A stretch of DNA of 64,000 nucleotides. It comes from Drosophila persimilis (taxonomy: Eukaryota > Arthropoda > Insecta > Diptera > Drosophilidae). The stretch's first letter is position 1, and each line of letters opens with the position of its first letter. Shown here one piece after another: positions 35,421-49,000 of this stretch. Below the pieces are notes generated by a model. The model saw nothing but the letters and a program-made list of their open reading frames with translations. It ran no database searches and was not told the DNA's origin. Where the stretch lies: assembly GCF_003286085.1 (NCBI RefSeq), contig NW_020825312.1, positions 620,001-684,000 of the forward strand. Reading direction: 5' to 3'. The position numbers and the translations under genes were made by a program.

Positions 35421-38400
35421 CGCAGACCCATCCATCCCCCCCATCCCATCCACTTGTCTCCTCCCGACTCTTGGAATGTCTAGGGAGGAGAGAAATGATT
35501 TCTTTTCTCGTTTCTTGTTGCTGCTCGCCTCGCATTAAAAGGCAGCGCACAGCAATCAATATCCAATAATCAATAGAGCAACATTTCCATTTTCCAACCG
35601 ATATCTGCATCTACACAAATGACAAAAGCGCATCCACAGTTGTTACTGTATCCGTGTGAGCAAACAATACCAACAACAGCATGGCACAACAAAAGTCACT
35701 CCTTCCCCCGTCCAACAATAACAATGACTCTGCCGCAAAAACTTTTTTTTTCTTATGAAGGCCCCCAGCCCCCAGAAGAAGAATCGAACCTAATGAGTTG
35801 GAGAGCAGCACCAGCACGTCGAGACCGATCGACTCCTCGCCGCGACTTGGACCGGTTAGCAGGGGTACTGGCACAGTGGCACGGATAAAGGCCGCTACAG
35901 GGTAAAAAGGGATGCCCAAAAGTAGGTTATATAATGAAATGACCTTTACTTCTTAGCCTATTAACATTCGTTATTTAAGGTTAGTATTTTATACCTTTTA
36001 TTTTCCTAAAAATCTCTACTATGTATAGAGAGTTCAAGTGGATTAGGTGTTTTTTTTTAGCCTCTCCTCCGAGTGTAAATAGTAGAGTGCAGCAAAATAT
36101 TGTTAAGTAACAGAGAAAGCACAGAAAATATTATATTATCCAGATTCTTACTATTGCTATTTTTATCTCACAAATTTCTGACAACAATTATTATGACCGT
36201 ATCCCATTGTACTCCCAAACGTATTCTGTGCTCTGGCTGTCTCTGATTGAATCCACTATTTATGCGCTTAAGGTTAATCAAAGCCCATTCCAGCGATGCT
36301 TTACACTTGGACATGAGGACAGAAACAGAACAGAGACAGAAACAGAAACAGAGACAAGAAAGAGAGAAAGACGGATAGACAGACCAGACCGAACAGGAGG
36401 CCGGCAGAAACAATTGGAATTTTGTTGGTCGTGTCATAAATGCCAATGAATATATGAGAGAAATATGAAAAGAATGGCCGCAGGATATGTGGCCCAATGC
36501 CATCCATAAATAATCAAATTTTATGTGTTTCGCGGGCTCTTCTGGGGATTATGCGAGGCACAAGAATTCAGATATGGGGCTCCATGGGGCGCCAAGCGAT
36601 TGTCCAGACTCAACGGCCTGTTTGTTCTTATTAAAAAGGTCGAACCGCTGCACAAAAATCTAAAAAATTTTAATGAAAATACATAAGAGAAAGATGAGGT
36701 GTTATCCTTCCCTCATCCCTTTCCTGATCTTCTCTCTAGGTGGAACTATAGGCTGCCACTTATTTATCACAACAAATCAGTGCGAGCACCCACACAAAAC
36801 CAATTCGACACGCGCCCATGGTGGGCTTCCCCGGCCCTCAGCCTCAGCCTCAGCCCCAGGTCCGGCTCAGGCCCAAGTCCCGTCCGAACTCCTCAAGCCT
36901 GTCCACACGATCAGTGCAATTAAGAGTCGAATCGGATCGGATCGGGTTCGGCTTGGGCTTTCAGTTGGGCTGGAACTGGGGCTCGGACTGGGGCTGGGTT
37001 GGGCCTGGTCTGTAACAAGGTGCTAAATCATTGGCACGACATTAACCCCAAGCTATGGCACACTTTATCAATGCAAAAAACCAAAAATGTTGCGCCTATC
37101 AGCGCCAAAGGGATAATGTCTGTCTCCAATAACAACACCAACAATCCAAAAAGAAATCTGGGCGGGCTGGATGCTTTGTGAGTGAGCAGCTAATGAAAGC
37201 GAAATGGCTGAATTACGACTGCCACATGTAGCACATTGATTCGAATTACAGGAATCATTTCCCCAAACTTACATAAACAAATAAATAAGGAAAATAAGTC
37301 TGATTATAATTCACTATTTTTTTTAAGCATCTTGAAATTCCTGTACAGAAATGGAGTATAGTGATTTATATTTAACCATTTTTAATATTATTGTTAAAAT
37401 TGTATTAAACAAAATATGACACGGCTTTTGTATGTAAATGTATCCAAAATATGACAAAAAGCGTGTGTATAGCTATAGAAAGGTTTGATAAATATCCCTG
37501 TATTCCGCAAGAATGTATTCTCTTAGCTTCTATTAAAAATGTTGATATTGCTTCCGACTACATATTTGCTCTGTTCTCAGTTCTTGCTCCACTGTGAATG
37601 GCGACAAAATAAAAATGCACAACCATTGGTTACAAAAAAGCTAGAAAAATGTGTAAAAATTGTTTGGATTTTTCACGATACGATTTACCCTTCTCCTTGG
37701 CCTCTGCTTTCCCCACATGCCATTTAATGGCCATTTGTAGTTCATATGGCGACCATAGGTAGTGCAGTTCATTCGAGGCGCAGGACCAGGACCAGGACCC
37801 AACAACATTGTCACGACTGAAAATTTATGACCAGATGTGGATGGGGACCATGGGGCATGCAGAACAGGCCCACTACGCTTCAGATCCACCATACTCGTAC
37901 GAGCATTTCTTTCTTTCATGGGCCAATATTTGAGGTGTTTGGAAATTGCCTTTCAATGGCAAAGAGTGGACAGGAAATTGGGTCAAAAAAGTGTTTGCAA
38001 TAATGACAGGCGCAAAAGAAACAAATAATAGGTAACTGAAAAAATAAATAACGATTGAAAAGTAATAACAATAATGAGAGTGAGCGACAAAATGATCAAA
38101 AGATCCAACAGATACATGAAACCATTTATAACAACTGTAACAACGGACAGCACCAGCACCAGCAGCAGCAACACGAGAAAGCTTAAGAAAACATAACAAC
38201 AGATGAAATGGAATTCGCAATCAATCAAATATTGCTTAATAATTAAACAATTCAATAAAGTCAACAGCGGAAACCGAATACGTAGTTATAATAGCTGCTA
38301 CAAAAAGCGATAGTAGAAAACTGAAACTGATGTTAAGGTTATACGGCTAACCGTATACGGACAGTGCGATACACTTTATCTGGGAACTGTAACTGAGAGA

Positions 38401-41000
38401 TACGAGGGATAGACATACAGGAATAAAATAAGGGAATACAGGATGAGATGGAGATTCCTTTATGCCACTGAAGAAATGGCAGTTATGAATCATCCCACCT
38501 GTAATTACAGCTGACGAGCAGAAGTGCACTTATAGTACAAGCACTGTAGACTAAGCTTCCTATAGCACCGCTATAAAGAACGGAACCGTTTTGGGAATCA
38601 GTCGAAACCAAAAGTTGTTACACCGCTGCTTCGAGCCGAATCGTTCCGAACTGTTTTTGTCTATGTAGTTTGTAGGGGACTCAGAGTCAGAGCCGATCGA
38701 TTTTCTTGGTGTGGTGGCATATTACCACGTAAAATACCAATATATGTTGTTTAGTTATTGAACGGCATGAATAGGCTGCTCTGGCCACAATCCGATTTGT
38801 GGGCTTTTGTCATTCGATTGGTTTGCTGTCGCTGTTTTGTCTTGCCTTTCTCTGGCCGGCCTTTGTCGCATTCGTTTCGCTACTCTTTCTGTCCGTTTCT
38901 TTTACCATTTGTCCCCTGTCCCCTCTGTCCACTTTGTCCCCAGCTGCAATTGTGGCTGTCGTTCTTCTTTGGCCTTTGTTTGTCCCCAGAAATTTTAATT
39001 ATAAGCAACTTAATATTGGATGAAAAAGCAAATTGTCATTGTTGTAAGCTCATTTATCAGAGCGATCGCCCATCGGACTGCTGTTCGGCCAAGTTCTCAG
39101 TGGATCGAGAGAGTAGATCGGTTGGGAAAAATCGCTGGGAAAATGTGGGAAAAGTTTTAGTTCTCTTCGCAGAAAGTTTCAGAAATTATCTTCCTATCCC
39201 GAGCTACTATATACATATATGTTTGACAAGGTGGTCGGATCTACATATGTATATTAAACGGAGCTAGACCATTGGCTACAAATAAAATATAATTTTTAAA
39301 GTTTTTCAAAGCCGAATATACATATTTGTTCTAAGTTAGTAGCAAAACTAAGAGTTATCCCTTAATCCCTATTGACTTTTCTGTTTGAGATCCGATCTCT
39401 GAATCTGTCATCTGAAGATCCATTTACTGCAGCTCCAAAAATTTGTAATTTTCAGCCACGTAAAAAATGTTCCACCCTACTTCAGTTGGCATTTCTAAGA
39501 GAAATACATAATTCAAAAGAAATTACTAATTCACAGCAGCAGGTCACACAGCACACCCCTTTCGCTTCCCCTATCTCCTGCTCCAGACCAAGCGAGTGTA
39601 TCTTACAGATACAAATCACTTTTGCGCTGCATCTTTCAGCACGTTCGTACGCATCAATCACCACTACTTAAACAGAATATGAAAATATAACCGAAAAAAG
39701 GCAAAACAATGAGAAATACAACAGAAAACAAACAAAATATTAATGGTGGCTTTTGTTGATGTGTCTCACGCCTTTAAGTCGACAGAAACAAGAAACAAAT
39801 GAAACAGAAGAAAAGCCTCGAAAAAAAGCATCTAAAAGATCCCTTGTTATGCGTCGCATTTTATATAGACAGTGCGTTTCGGTAGCATAAAGCGAAGAGC
39901 GGAAAATTTCTCAACAATGATGAGGAAAAGAGAGACAAGAACGTATGAGAGTATTAGTACTAGTCCGTCATCCCACTTATCTTACAAAACCTATTTTCAT
40001 AGACATGAATAAACATTCATTTTTAATAAGTTCCTGCTTTTAGTGACTTGTTTCAATAACTAAATCCATTTTCTGGTGCTACGATAAAGTCTACGATACA
40101 TTACTTTATGATCCGAGTTAGTTTAATGGATTCGGTATTATAGAGGATATGCATATATGTACATATCTTGGAGAATAACTAATCCAAGTGTAGGTCCATT
40201 CAACAGATTCATCATCAAAACGTCTTGTGAGAAAAATTTCAACGTTAGACATTACGGTAATGAAACGAGCTGTACATCTACTGCCCTTTCTCTGTTTCTT
40301 TATTTTCTCTCATATAAACTATCTCAATATTTCGTGAATGAATGAAGCATTTGTTACTTCAGTTTTGTATGTGTTTTATTGTTGCACGTTGCATGTTGAT
40401 CTTGTTATTAGAAGATTGTTGTTCTAGAGTTGAGTTTGATCAAGTTTTCAAAGCAGCAGATACAAATTTCCAATTTCTTTCTTGTTGGCATAGAAAAAGT
40501 GTTCCTTTAGTGTTCTGTTCAGTGACTTTTGTGTGGAAATCAGCGTAAACACATACATTTCGCTATGCTACAAGATGGACTGCTTTCCCCTGCCTTCGCT
40601 CAGTACAACCATCCATTTGAGGCTTCCATAAAATTGCTACAAATTTCCTCGACGGTTTTATCCTTTTTTTAAGAGAAGATGTCAACGGAACGGGCCCCTG
40701 GGTCAGTCAGTCAGTCAGTCTGGTTATTGTCTTGCCCGGGATGGGCTGATCTGATCTGGGCTGGTCTGGTCTGGGCAACCACCCCTTGGTTAGGCGAAGG
40801 AAAAACACATTTTCTCAGCTTGTAAGTTGAAATTTTATGGGCCTTGGACTTGGGTAGCATCATCATTATCATTAAATTAGGGTAAAAAGAGGAAATTTAT
40901 GAAGGCAGCACCGCAATGGGATGCGCTAAATTTTCTTTTCTCTCCTCATTTATTTCCTGTGACTTTTTGAACATTGGCAAACTTGTAATTTATGAGGCTG
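35421..41000. other. Intergenic DNA without supported genes
   Basis: ACAGAA/ACAGAG units lie at about 36318-36375, CCTCAG units at 36837-36860 and a CAGT run at about 40702-40720. Three overlapping open frames at 38758-39267 lie in pyrimidine-rich DNA and have no domain; I do not call them. No RNA gene is recognised. Confidence 0.45.
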
Positions 41001-44000
41001 AGAACGAAGAAGGGACAGACGGAAGAAGAGGAGGGCTGTCCTCTCCTCTCCTCTCCTCTTTTAAGGTGTGGCCAATTAGTGGCAGCAAATGACAGGGCAG
41101 GGAGGGGGTTTGTGCTTACGCTTGCCCAAAACTAGAGACGGACAGGACAAGAAGGTAATTTCCAGGCCCAACCACAACCACCTACCAAAGCCCTCTGAGG
41201 CAACCTAATTGAATTGAGGACAAGTGCCAAAATCGCTTAAGGCTAATCCGATTTGTGGCTGACCATTGGGGGAGGCAGACAAGCGAGCAGAGCGAGGGAT
41301 TGAAGGGAACAGAAGGGAAGGAAACATGGGGGGAAGAGCACTCCACTCCAAGGAATCATGGCCGGTCTTGGTCTTGCTCTTGGACACCCGCAAAATCTTG
41401 GCTTTTACTTTGATAACACACAAAAAAGCTGGACAAATACTCATGTGCACTTCAGTTTCCTTTTTTTCTTTGTGGGATATTTTTCTTTTCATATTTTTTC
41501 GTTTGTTGTCAGGGAGAGAAGGCCGGGCCGAGTAGGTTGCAAGCCGAGTAGGTGAAGCTCTTTTAGTTGGTCAGTCAGGCGCAAATTATAAAGGAATTAA
41601 TGGCAGACATTCAATAGAAGCAACCCGCATACAATAAGAATGGGAAAAAACCGCACAAAAAGAGAGATTCTGGACAAAGAGAGGTCTGGGACTTTGGGAG
41701 GGATTACATCTTGACAATCTTGGCATAAAAATTGCCATTTAAATATGCACACACACACATAATCGTAATGAAGCTGAAGCCTGAAGGCTACAGACTGAAT
41801 CTGCCCCGAGCTAAGCTGATTGATTGCTCTTGGATACGAAGATGATGTAAGGACTCGGAGCTATCCATCAAAGGCAGAGGAGAAATTTGAAATGCAAATA
41901 GACTAACCCACTTAAGACTGTCATTATGATTATTATTGATCATCAGCACCGTGAAGGGCAAGTGGAAGGGGAAGGGAGTGGCCGAGAATGGAATGGAATA
42001 GAATAACTGAATGAGCGCCGAACTGGATCTGGAATTGTCTTCGAATTGAGCGCGTTGCTCATTTGCATGGGGAACAGGTTCTCGGGATTAACTTGCGAAT
42101 GTTTTGGGAAAACTTTCCGGGCCAACACAACAATCACGCCAAAGGCGAAACAAACAAATGAAATTGAAATTGAAATGGAAATGGATAGTACTCGACCCGG
42201 TAGAGCTTACCCCAGGATGGGGATTAGCGTTCTTACTTACTTTTTCTCTCTCCTCGAATATTATTTCTTTTGCAAACCATCATAAAAAGGGAAATGCCAG
42301 CTGTCGGCTTAAATGGCTAACTTGATCTTAAGCTGTTTTGGTCATGTGAAAATTATGAAAAAGCAGCCAAACAAACAAACTTCGGACTCCGAATAACGAA
42401 TAACGCACAAAAAATTGCACAAGATTGCAACGATCGCGTTATCGGGGGACGATCAACACTCGAATTACTCCCAGCCAGGTAAGAAGCCTCAGTCTGGACG
42501 GAATCGAAATCTGATTCAGCGCATTCCCACACGGGACACGGAACACAGGACAGGGGACAGGAGGAAGGAGGCAGGAGGCAGGAGGCGACTTGAAGTGGTT
42601 CAACTAATCAAAACTGACAAGGCAGCAGACCGGGCCTGAGATCAAGGCCGAAGATCCCTCTGATGATCCAGATGATGCGAGGGTCGCCTAGGCTTAGGCC
42701 TACGACTATAATGATTTGATGCTGGCAGGGGCTGGGGAAAGGAAAAGAGGCTGGCCGGAAGTTGGAGAGTTCATCAAATGGTTAGGTGACAAAAGGGTTG
42801 CTCACAAAAACACAAACCGGGGTCAGGTATAAGACAAAAGCCGTCTGCCGACAAGGGTCAAATGTTGCCCCCGTTCGTCAGCAATTGACAGACACGGGGC
42901 TAAAGTTTAAATTAAATTAAATTCATAGGTTCAAAAGTTGAAAAAAAAAAAAAGAAACGGAGCGAGAACAGGAACTAGCCCAAGGATAACCTTAATGAAG
43001 CAAAGGATGCTTCCACGGGCAGGATGCGTGGCGGGATGTTCGGGACAAAAACTGGTCATCTTCACGCAGAGATCGCAGCAGATATGGTTTAATAGGCCAC
43101 CCCTTCAGGGGTTGCCAACAGAAAAGTATTAGATCAGAGAAGATTTCAGCTGAGAAACGAATTTAGTATAGGACAAAATTCGAATTAAAGTTTTTCTTAA
43201 AATATAAAAAATTCAGCATTAAGCAATCGATACATGAAATCAGCTATGTTGGCTTTGATCGAAATTAATCATGGGATTTATTAATACTTTCTTTTGGACA
43301 AGTAAATAATCCACCTCATGATTCCTTAGTTTAGTTAAAATGGAATGCTGCTCAATTAATGTTGGATCTATACGGATATGCAGCTTGCATTCGTCCAAAG
43401 ATATTGGTCCTTTGACCAGTATGTCTATCAAATCGTAAAAAAGCAATGTCAATCAAGTTTTTATGTTTCCATTTAGTCACAGTTTATTCAAATGAAGTCT
43501 AATGGCGATTTAGCAGTGATATCCCATTAGACATATGTCTCGTATCATGCCATGGAGTCTGTTCTTTTCTCTATTTGCCACAAGCCGCATTTATTTCATA
43601 TTCAATTTAAATTTCATTCATTGAAACGTTTTCTATTCTATTGTATCTGAGATGCGTATCGAAAATTGGCATAAATTATGGCGAGGGTTGGCGAAATCGA
43701 TACGCAAATTTTCCACCAATACTGAAATTTGCAAAAATAAAAATGCGAGACATTGGCAAGGGAGAAGGCGACACACGCAGATAAATGGAAAACATTTGTA
43801 ACGGCCATTAATCGATGTTTGTTCAAAACTAAATGCAAATCGTATATAAGAAGGGGTTAGAACAGAACAGAGCAGAACAGAAGTCTGCCCGAAAATAGGG
43901 GAAGGAGGATGGGAGATGGGGACGTTGACAGTTAAGGGAGTGAGCGAGAGCGTGAGCAGGCCCATTTAATGAAGCCATTAAGAATAGTTTTTCCAATTTC

Positions 44001-46000
44001 TGACATTTGTCAATCGCTGGGCGTTGCTAATAAAAAGAATTGTGTAAAATTTGAAAATTGGCAAATTTTTTAATGGACCACCAGGGAAACGCCTCCTCAG
44101 ATAAATTTATGGATACGCGTATATATGGTTGGATATTCGATTGTTATTCTCGTGTGGGGTTGGGGTTGTTGGTGGTAAAGGGTTACATTGTGGCTGTTTC
44201 GCTGTTTGGCTGTTCCTTCTGTTCGACCGCATGTTCTTTCATTACAAAGTTTGGCCATTAAATTTCGCCATGCATCGCGCCGCCGTTCCCTTCGCCAAGT
44301 CGCTTTTCAAAGTTTTTTCTCTTTGTTAAATTATAATTGCAAAATCTTGTCCAAAAGAAATGGTCTAACAAATGTTACAATCGTTACAAAAAGGCTTAAC
44401 CGTTGGCCAGTAGCTTACTTGTTACAACAAAAAGGCAGATCTAGATTTCATAAAGAAACAAAAAACTGAAACTTGAAATGGAAATCGAAATGGAACTCGC
44501 AGGGTTTTGGAACCAGAATTCACAGAAACAAAAACAAAAACTGAAGGAGAAGCTGAAGCTGAAACCGTTTCAACTTTAATTTGTATTCAATCAAAGGGGT
44601 CTGTCTTCAAGGGCCGCACGGTCACTTTCGCCATGCGGAACAGAAAAGTACAGAACAAAACAGAACAATCAATGCTCATCAGCTTCGAGCAGCAGCTTCG
44701 AGAATCCTTCCTGATTTGCATATGGATCCGCTGACCCTCTCCTCTCCAAAACAAACAGATCGACAAAGAGTTGCTACACTTATGTCGCCTTGAGCAGTTC
44801 ATCATCATCTGTGTGACCTGTGGCTACCATCAGCCAGATCCAGATCATCATCAAGATCGAGATCATCGCGATCTTCCGTTTCGATCTTCGCAGCTGCTGT
44901 TGATTCCACTAGGGTGAGTCAGCTTCATCTTTAGCGGTGTCTTGTCCTTCGACTGGAGTCCTTCTCAGAGAGGTTCGCGCGCTGTCAGAACCAATCAAGT
45001 CGACACACTCTTGACACAAAACGATGCGTAACTCTTCGAGAGGAATTCATCATCAAAAGGATCCGTGACCAGGGCCGAGGGCGCGCTAATTTACTTGACT
45101 TGATCTGGCTGTTACTTTTCCTTTGCCTCTGCCTCTGCCTCATCCCCATTATCCTTCCCTGGATCCCTCTCTAGATCGAAAGATCCCCTATCTTGATCGT
45201 GGTCTGTCCATTCTCTCAAGTGCTTCGTGAGGCTACGTCGCAGCTGCCCAGTTTGGCCAGATCACAATAGAGTACGCTAATTGCTGACTAGCCATTGGCA
45301 ATTGTGCATCATTGTGGATAAGAAAAAAATCAAAGAAATCGTAGTCCGGCATAAGTATTGATAGATAGTCCTTTAACTGATAGAATGGAGTGTCAATATT
45401 GCTTTACTCTATAAAGCCTTCAATAAAGAATCTTAGCTTTATTTGTGCTTTTAATACATTTACATGGGGATCTATCTATCACTAAGTAAGGTTCAGGCCC
45501 CCTGGGCACTCGACGACCCAAAACTTATTAAATAATAGAGTGCCAAGCTTTCAACTGTAAAATGCTAACAAAAAACTAACATAAAACCCTCTACGTTATA
45601 TATATAATATGCTACAATATTCTGGTTAACTTTCGGATTAGCTATGCTATTATGCCCAAATCTCATTGACACCATTTTCTACCATTTCATTGTATTTCCG
45701 TCTAACTCCAGATTCAGGACTCAGGAGTTTTTCCACAGGTTGCACCTGAACCCAATGCAAAGCAGAATATCACACACAAACGTAACATTTAACTCATTCT
45801 AGCAGTTAACGCCTCCTCAGAGAAAAAGACAAGAACGAAGTGACGGACAAATCATATTATAAGAAAACCCTTCAACTGGCAGATTTGTGAAAGAAAAATA
45901 TAATAGAAAGAATCAAAGAAAAAACTGAATAGAAATTCAAAGAATCCGATGAAAAGCGCAACAAGACACAAAATAACAAAAATATAAGAAAATATAATAC
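41001..46000. other. Intergenic DNA with CGATA inverted repeat and GATC-rich patch
   Basis: A CTCCT pentamer tract is at about 41038-41060. Octamers are at 41892, 42061, 43833 and 44714. A 10-bp inverted repeat around CGATA lies at 43653-43706. A patch rich in AGATC words lies at 44834-44890. A consensus-like splice donor (AG|GTAAGA) at 42477-42484 has no exon evidence beside it. Confidence 0.45.
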
Positions 46001-49000
46001 CTGACCGGGGCAGGGGCAGGGGCAGAGGCAGGGATGGAGGATGCCAGGAGAATGCATGTAATTGACTTTTGTGTCGGGCATTTTTTTCCTTTTTTCCTTC
46101 ATTCATGGTGGAGAGGAGCCGGAGTCGGAGGACGACAATTCATTGAGCACCCAGACAGCCTGGCGGCGGCGGCACCAAGGGAACCACGGCAGTCCCATCC
46201 CGTCCCGAACGAATCTCTCAATGGCGCAACGTCTTTGCGGCACTCGACTCTCGGCTCTCCTCTCTCTGGGCAGGGCTGAGGCTATGCCGAAAAAGTGTCA
46301 AAATTCCTATAATCCGCTTTAAGGTGTTTTAATGCCCAAAAACCCTGGACGTGGACGTGGTCAGACTTCCACCTTGCTGGCAGCCTGTCTGCTCCCCGAC
46401 TGCCTGCCTCGATTCACATGAATGAATTTTCAATTTGCTGCATGTCCATTGTCTTGGCAACAGCCGCCCGCGTCCTGCCATTCAGGCCGGGCACGTAGGT
46501 GTTTTTGTGCTCGTCATTGTCTCTAACCCGCTGGCCGCTGCCCGCTGCCCGCTGCCCGTCGCTGTCGATGGGACAAAGACGCAGCGGGTGGAGCGTTACG
46601 AATGGCCGACAGGATAATGCTCATCTCCCCGAAAGGGAGAAGGAAAGGGATAGCAAGAGATAGAGAGACAGAGAGAAATATAGGGACATGCCAGGAATCA
46701 GCAGGACAAGATGTACCAGAAGCGGTTGGAAAAGAGAGCGACACCAATGAAAACCAAAACAAAGTCAACCAAATTTAACAAATACTCTGAGACAAGGTCA
46801 AGTGTAAAAAATTAAGAAATTTTGAATAGAAAAATAGAATTTCAAAATTGAAAAGTTTCCCTCGCCGTATAAGCTTCAGCTCGATTAAACTCCAATTCTG
46901 AAAGAAAAAACTGTGTCGAAATAAACAACATAAACGAACCTGGACCCAGACAGCCTGTCGCACTGATCAATTGATTAGAGGAGCTACCTTTTCCCCCTGT
47001 GCCTGGCCTTGATTGTGAATGCATCCAGTCCTATCAAAATGCTAAATCATGGTGTTCACAGGCTTTAAAAAAACAGTTGGTCAATGTCCCAGACAAGTAA
47101 AATAAAAATGGAATTGGAATTGGAATGGACTGTACTAATGGACAAGCAGCAGTAGTCTGGGATAGCGATAGCCATGACGAGGACAGACAGTTTGGCTGCC
47201 TGTCGATCGATCGGTCGATATAAATGCTGACGATTATGCGGCAAATAAAGGACAAGATGGTATCGGAGCCCGATGGCAGGCATGGGAAACCGCCAAGGAT
47301 GGTGTAAGATTGTGGGAAGCAGCAGCCCATATAATCTTTGAAAAATTATGCTGTGTCCTCCAAACGGTACAGTCGTACAGTCTCGCTTATTATTCTTCTA
47401 TATTTTCATTAAATTCTGTCTACATTTTCGAGAGGTTTTCATTTCTTGAAAGTTATCTTTATGGATGTACCCGAGAATAAGTTCCTTTGTGGTATTCCTA
47501 TTAAAACCTCCACTTGTTCTAAACCCAAACTGCGAAACCATATGAGTTTTTCATTGTTATCTGCTATCGCCGTATCAATCGGTGTGCCATAACTGCATTT
47601 TGGTTTTCTCAGTTTCCGTACAGTTCAGTTTTTTCCCTTTTGCTCCTTTTGCTTATCAATTTTCTGCAAATCTGGGCTTTGTTAGGGTCGTCTCTTGCTG
47701 TATCTTCTGTCATGTGTTCTCGAAGGATTCGCAAGGATTAAACGCACTCAGGCCCAATGATGGCAATCTCATTTGTTTGCGACAATTGTTCGATGGATTG
47801 ATGCTGATGTTCCGATCGTTTGAGCAAAAACTGTTTGCCTTGTGGCCTATGAAATTGTATCTGATGTTTATCTAAGGGGAATGAAAAACTGGGGAATGGG
47901 AATGGCTTCAATGCTTCAGTTCTTCAGTCCCTTAGTCCCAAGCGGTAGGAAAAACACGACCGAAATTCGAATGATTTTCCTCGTCTTTTTCTGCGTTTTG
48001 ATTAACATTAATGAGCAACAAAAAGTGCAAAAATTTACATGGCAACGAACGTCTTTCAGTCTTTCCGTCTTTTCACCTCAACTCTCCCCCAATTGTTGCT
48101 TGAGTCTTTACAAAATTTTCCATTCAAAATGAGAAGCGTGACAGGAGTATGTGTGGATGTTTCCCCCATGCTCTCGACTCGGCAACCTATCCAGCCCCCA
48201 ACCAACAATAGCGATTTAGGCATTAGAGCTCCATTGAAATTCTTTTCGTTTCGATTGTTGTTTCTTTTTGCCGCTGCTCAACAAGATGGCAAATCCCTCA
48301 TCAGGTTGTTCATCATATTATCTTGTATTTTTATTTTTATTTTCATTTTTATTTGTATTTTAGTTGCAGTCAGTCACTCAGTCTGTCAGTCAAAGTCCAC
48401 CATTGTCAGCGCTTTTTGTCTAACTACTCATTAACATTTATTTGCAAGTGCAGAGAATGCAATGGCAAATGCAAATGCAAAAGCTAAAGCAACTGCCATG
48501 ATAAATATGACAAACAGACAATGGCCAGATAGACAAACAGAAAACAGAGACAGACACAGGCACAGGCATACACACAGGCAAAATGCATTGCGAAAAAATG
48601 GGCAGAGAGATGTGGGAGTTGGCAGAGAAGAACTCTGGTCGAAAAGAACGATGCCAGGGAAATGGGGAACATCGAATGCTCTAGCAAAGAAGGCATTTTG
48701 GGTAGCATTTCGTGCGAGAATCGAATGGGAAGCAGCCAGGATGAAAACCATTTTCTGATGGTGTTTAGCTTTCTTGGTCACCAATTCACAGATATGTGAT
48801 CGAAATCTTTACAGATCAGAGTCAAGAAGCGTATAATAACATAGTAGGAATTGCGTCATTTGTTCACAGGACATCCTTCTTCGAAAGACAAGGCTTCTTA
48901 TTTATTTGAAGATTTGAATGGGTCTGGCCTCACGAATCTCAGCACATTTTTCTGTATAGCATCGGATATTTTTTGATTTTCGTCGAGGTGTTTGCTTTTG

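Noticed and set aside
38758-39267. 169-codon + strand open frame with hydrophobic segments
   Set aside because: Neighbouring frames are open over the same pyrimidine-rich stretch. Leu/Phe/Cys/Pro richness follows from composition, and no family or start context is recognisable.
42477-42484. Strong splice donor AG|GTAAGA as an exon end of Sox21b
   Set aside because: It has no promoter-like or leader-like sequence beside it and lies about 16 kb from the coding exon. The site at 52621 is better placed, though this one is not excluded.
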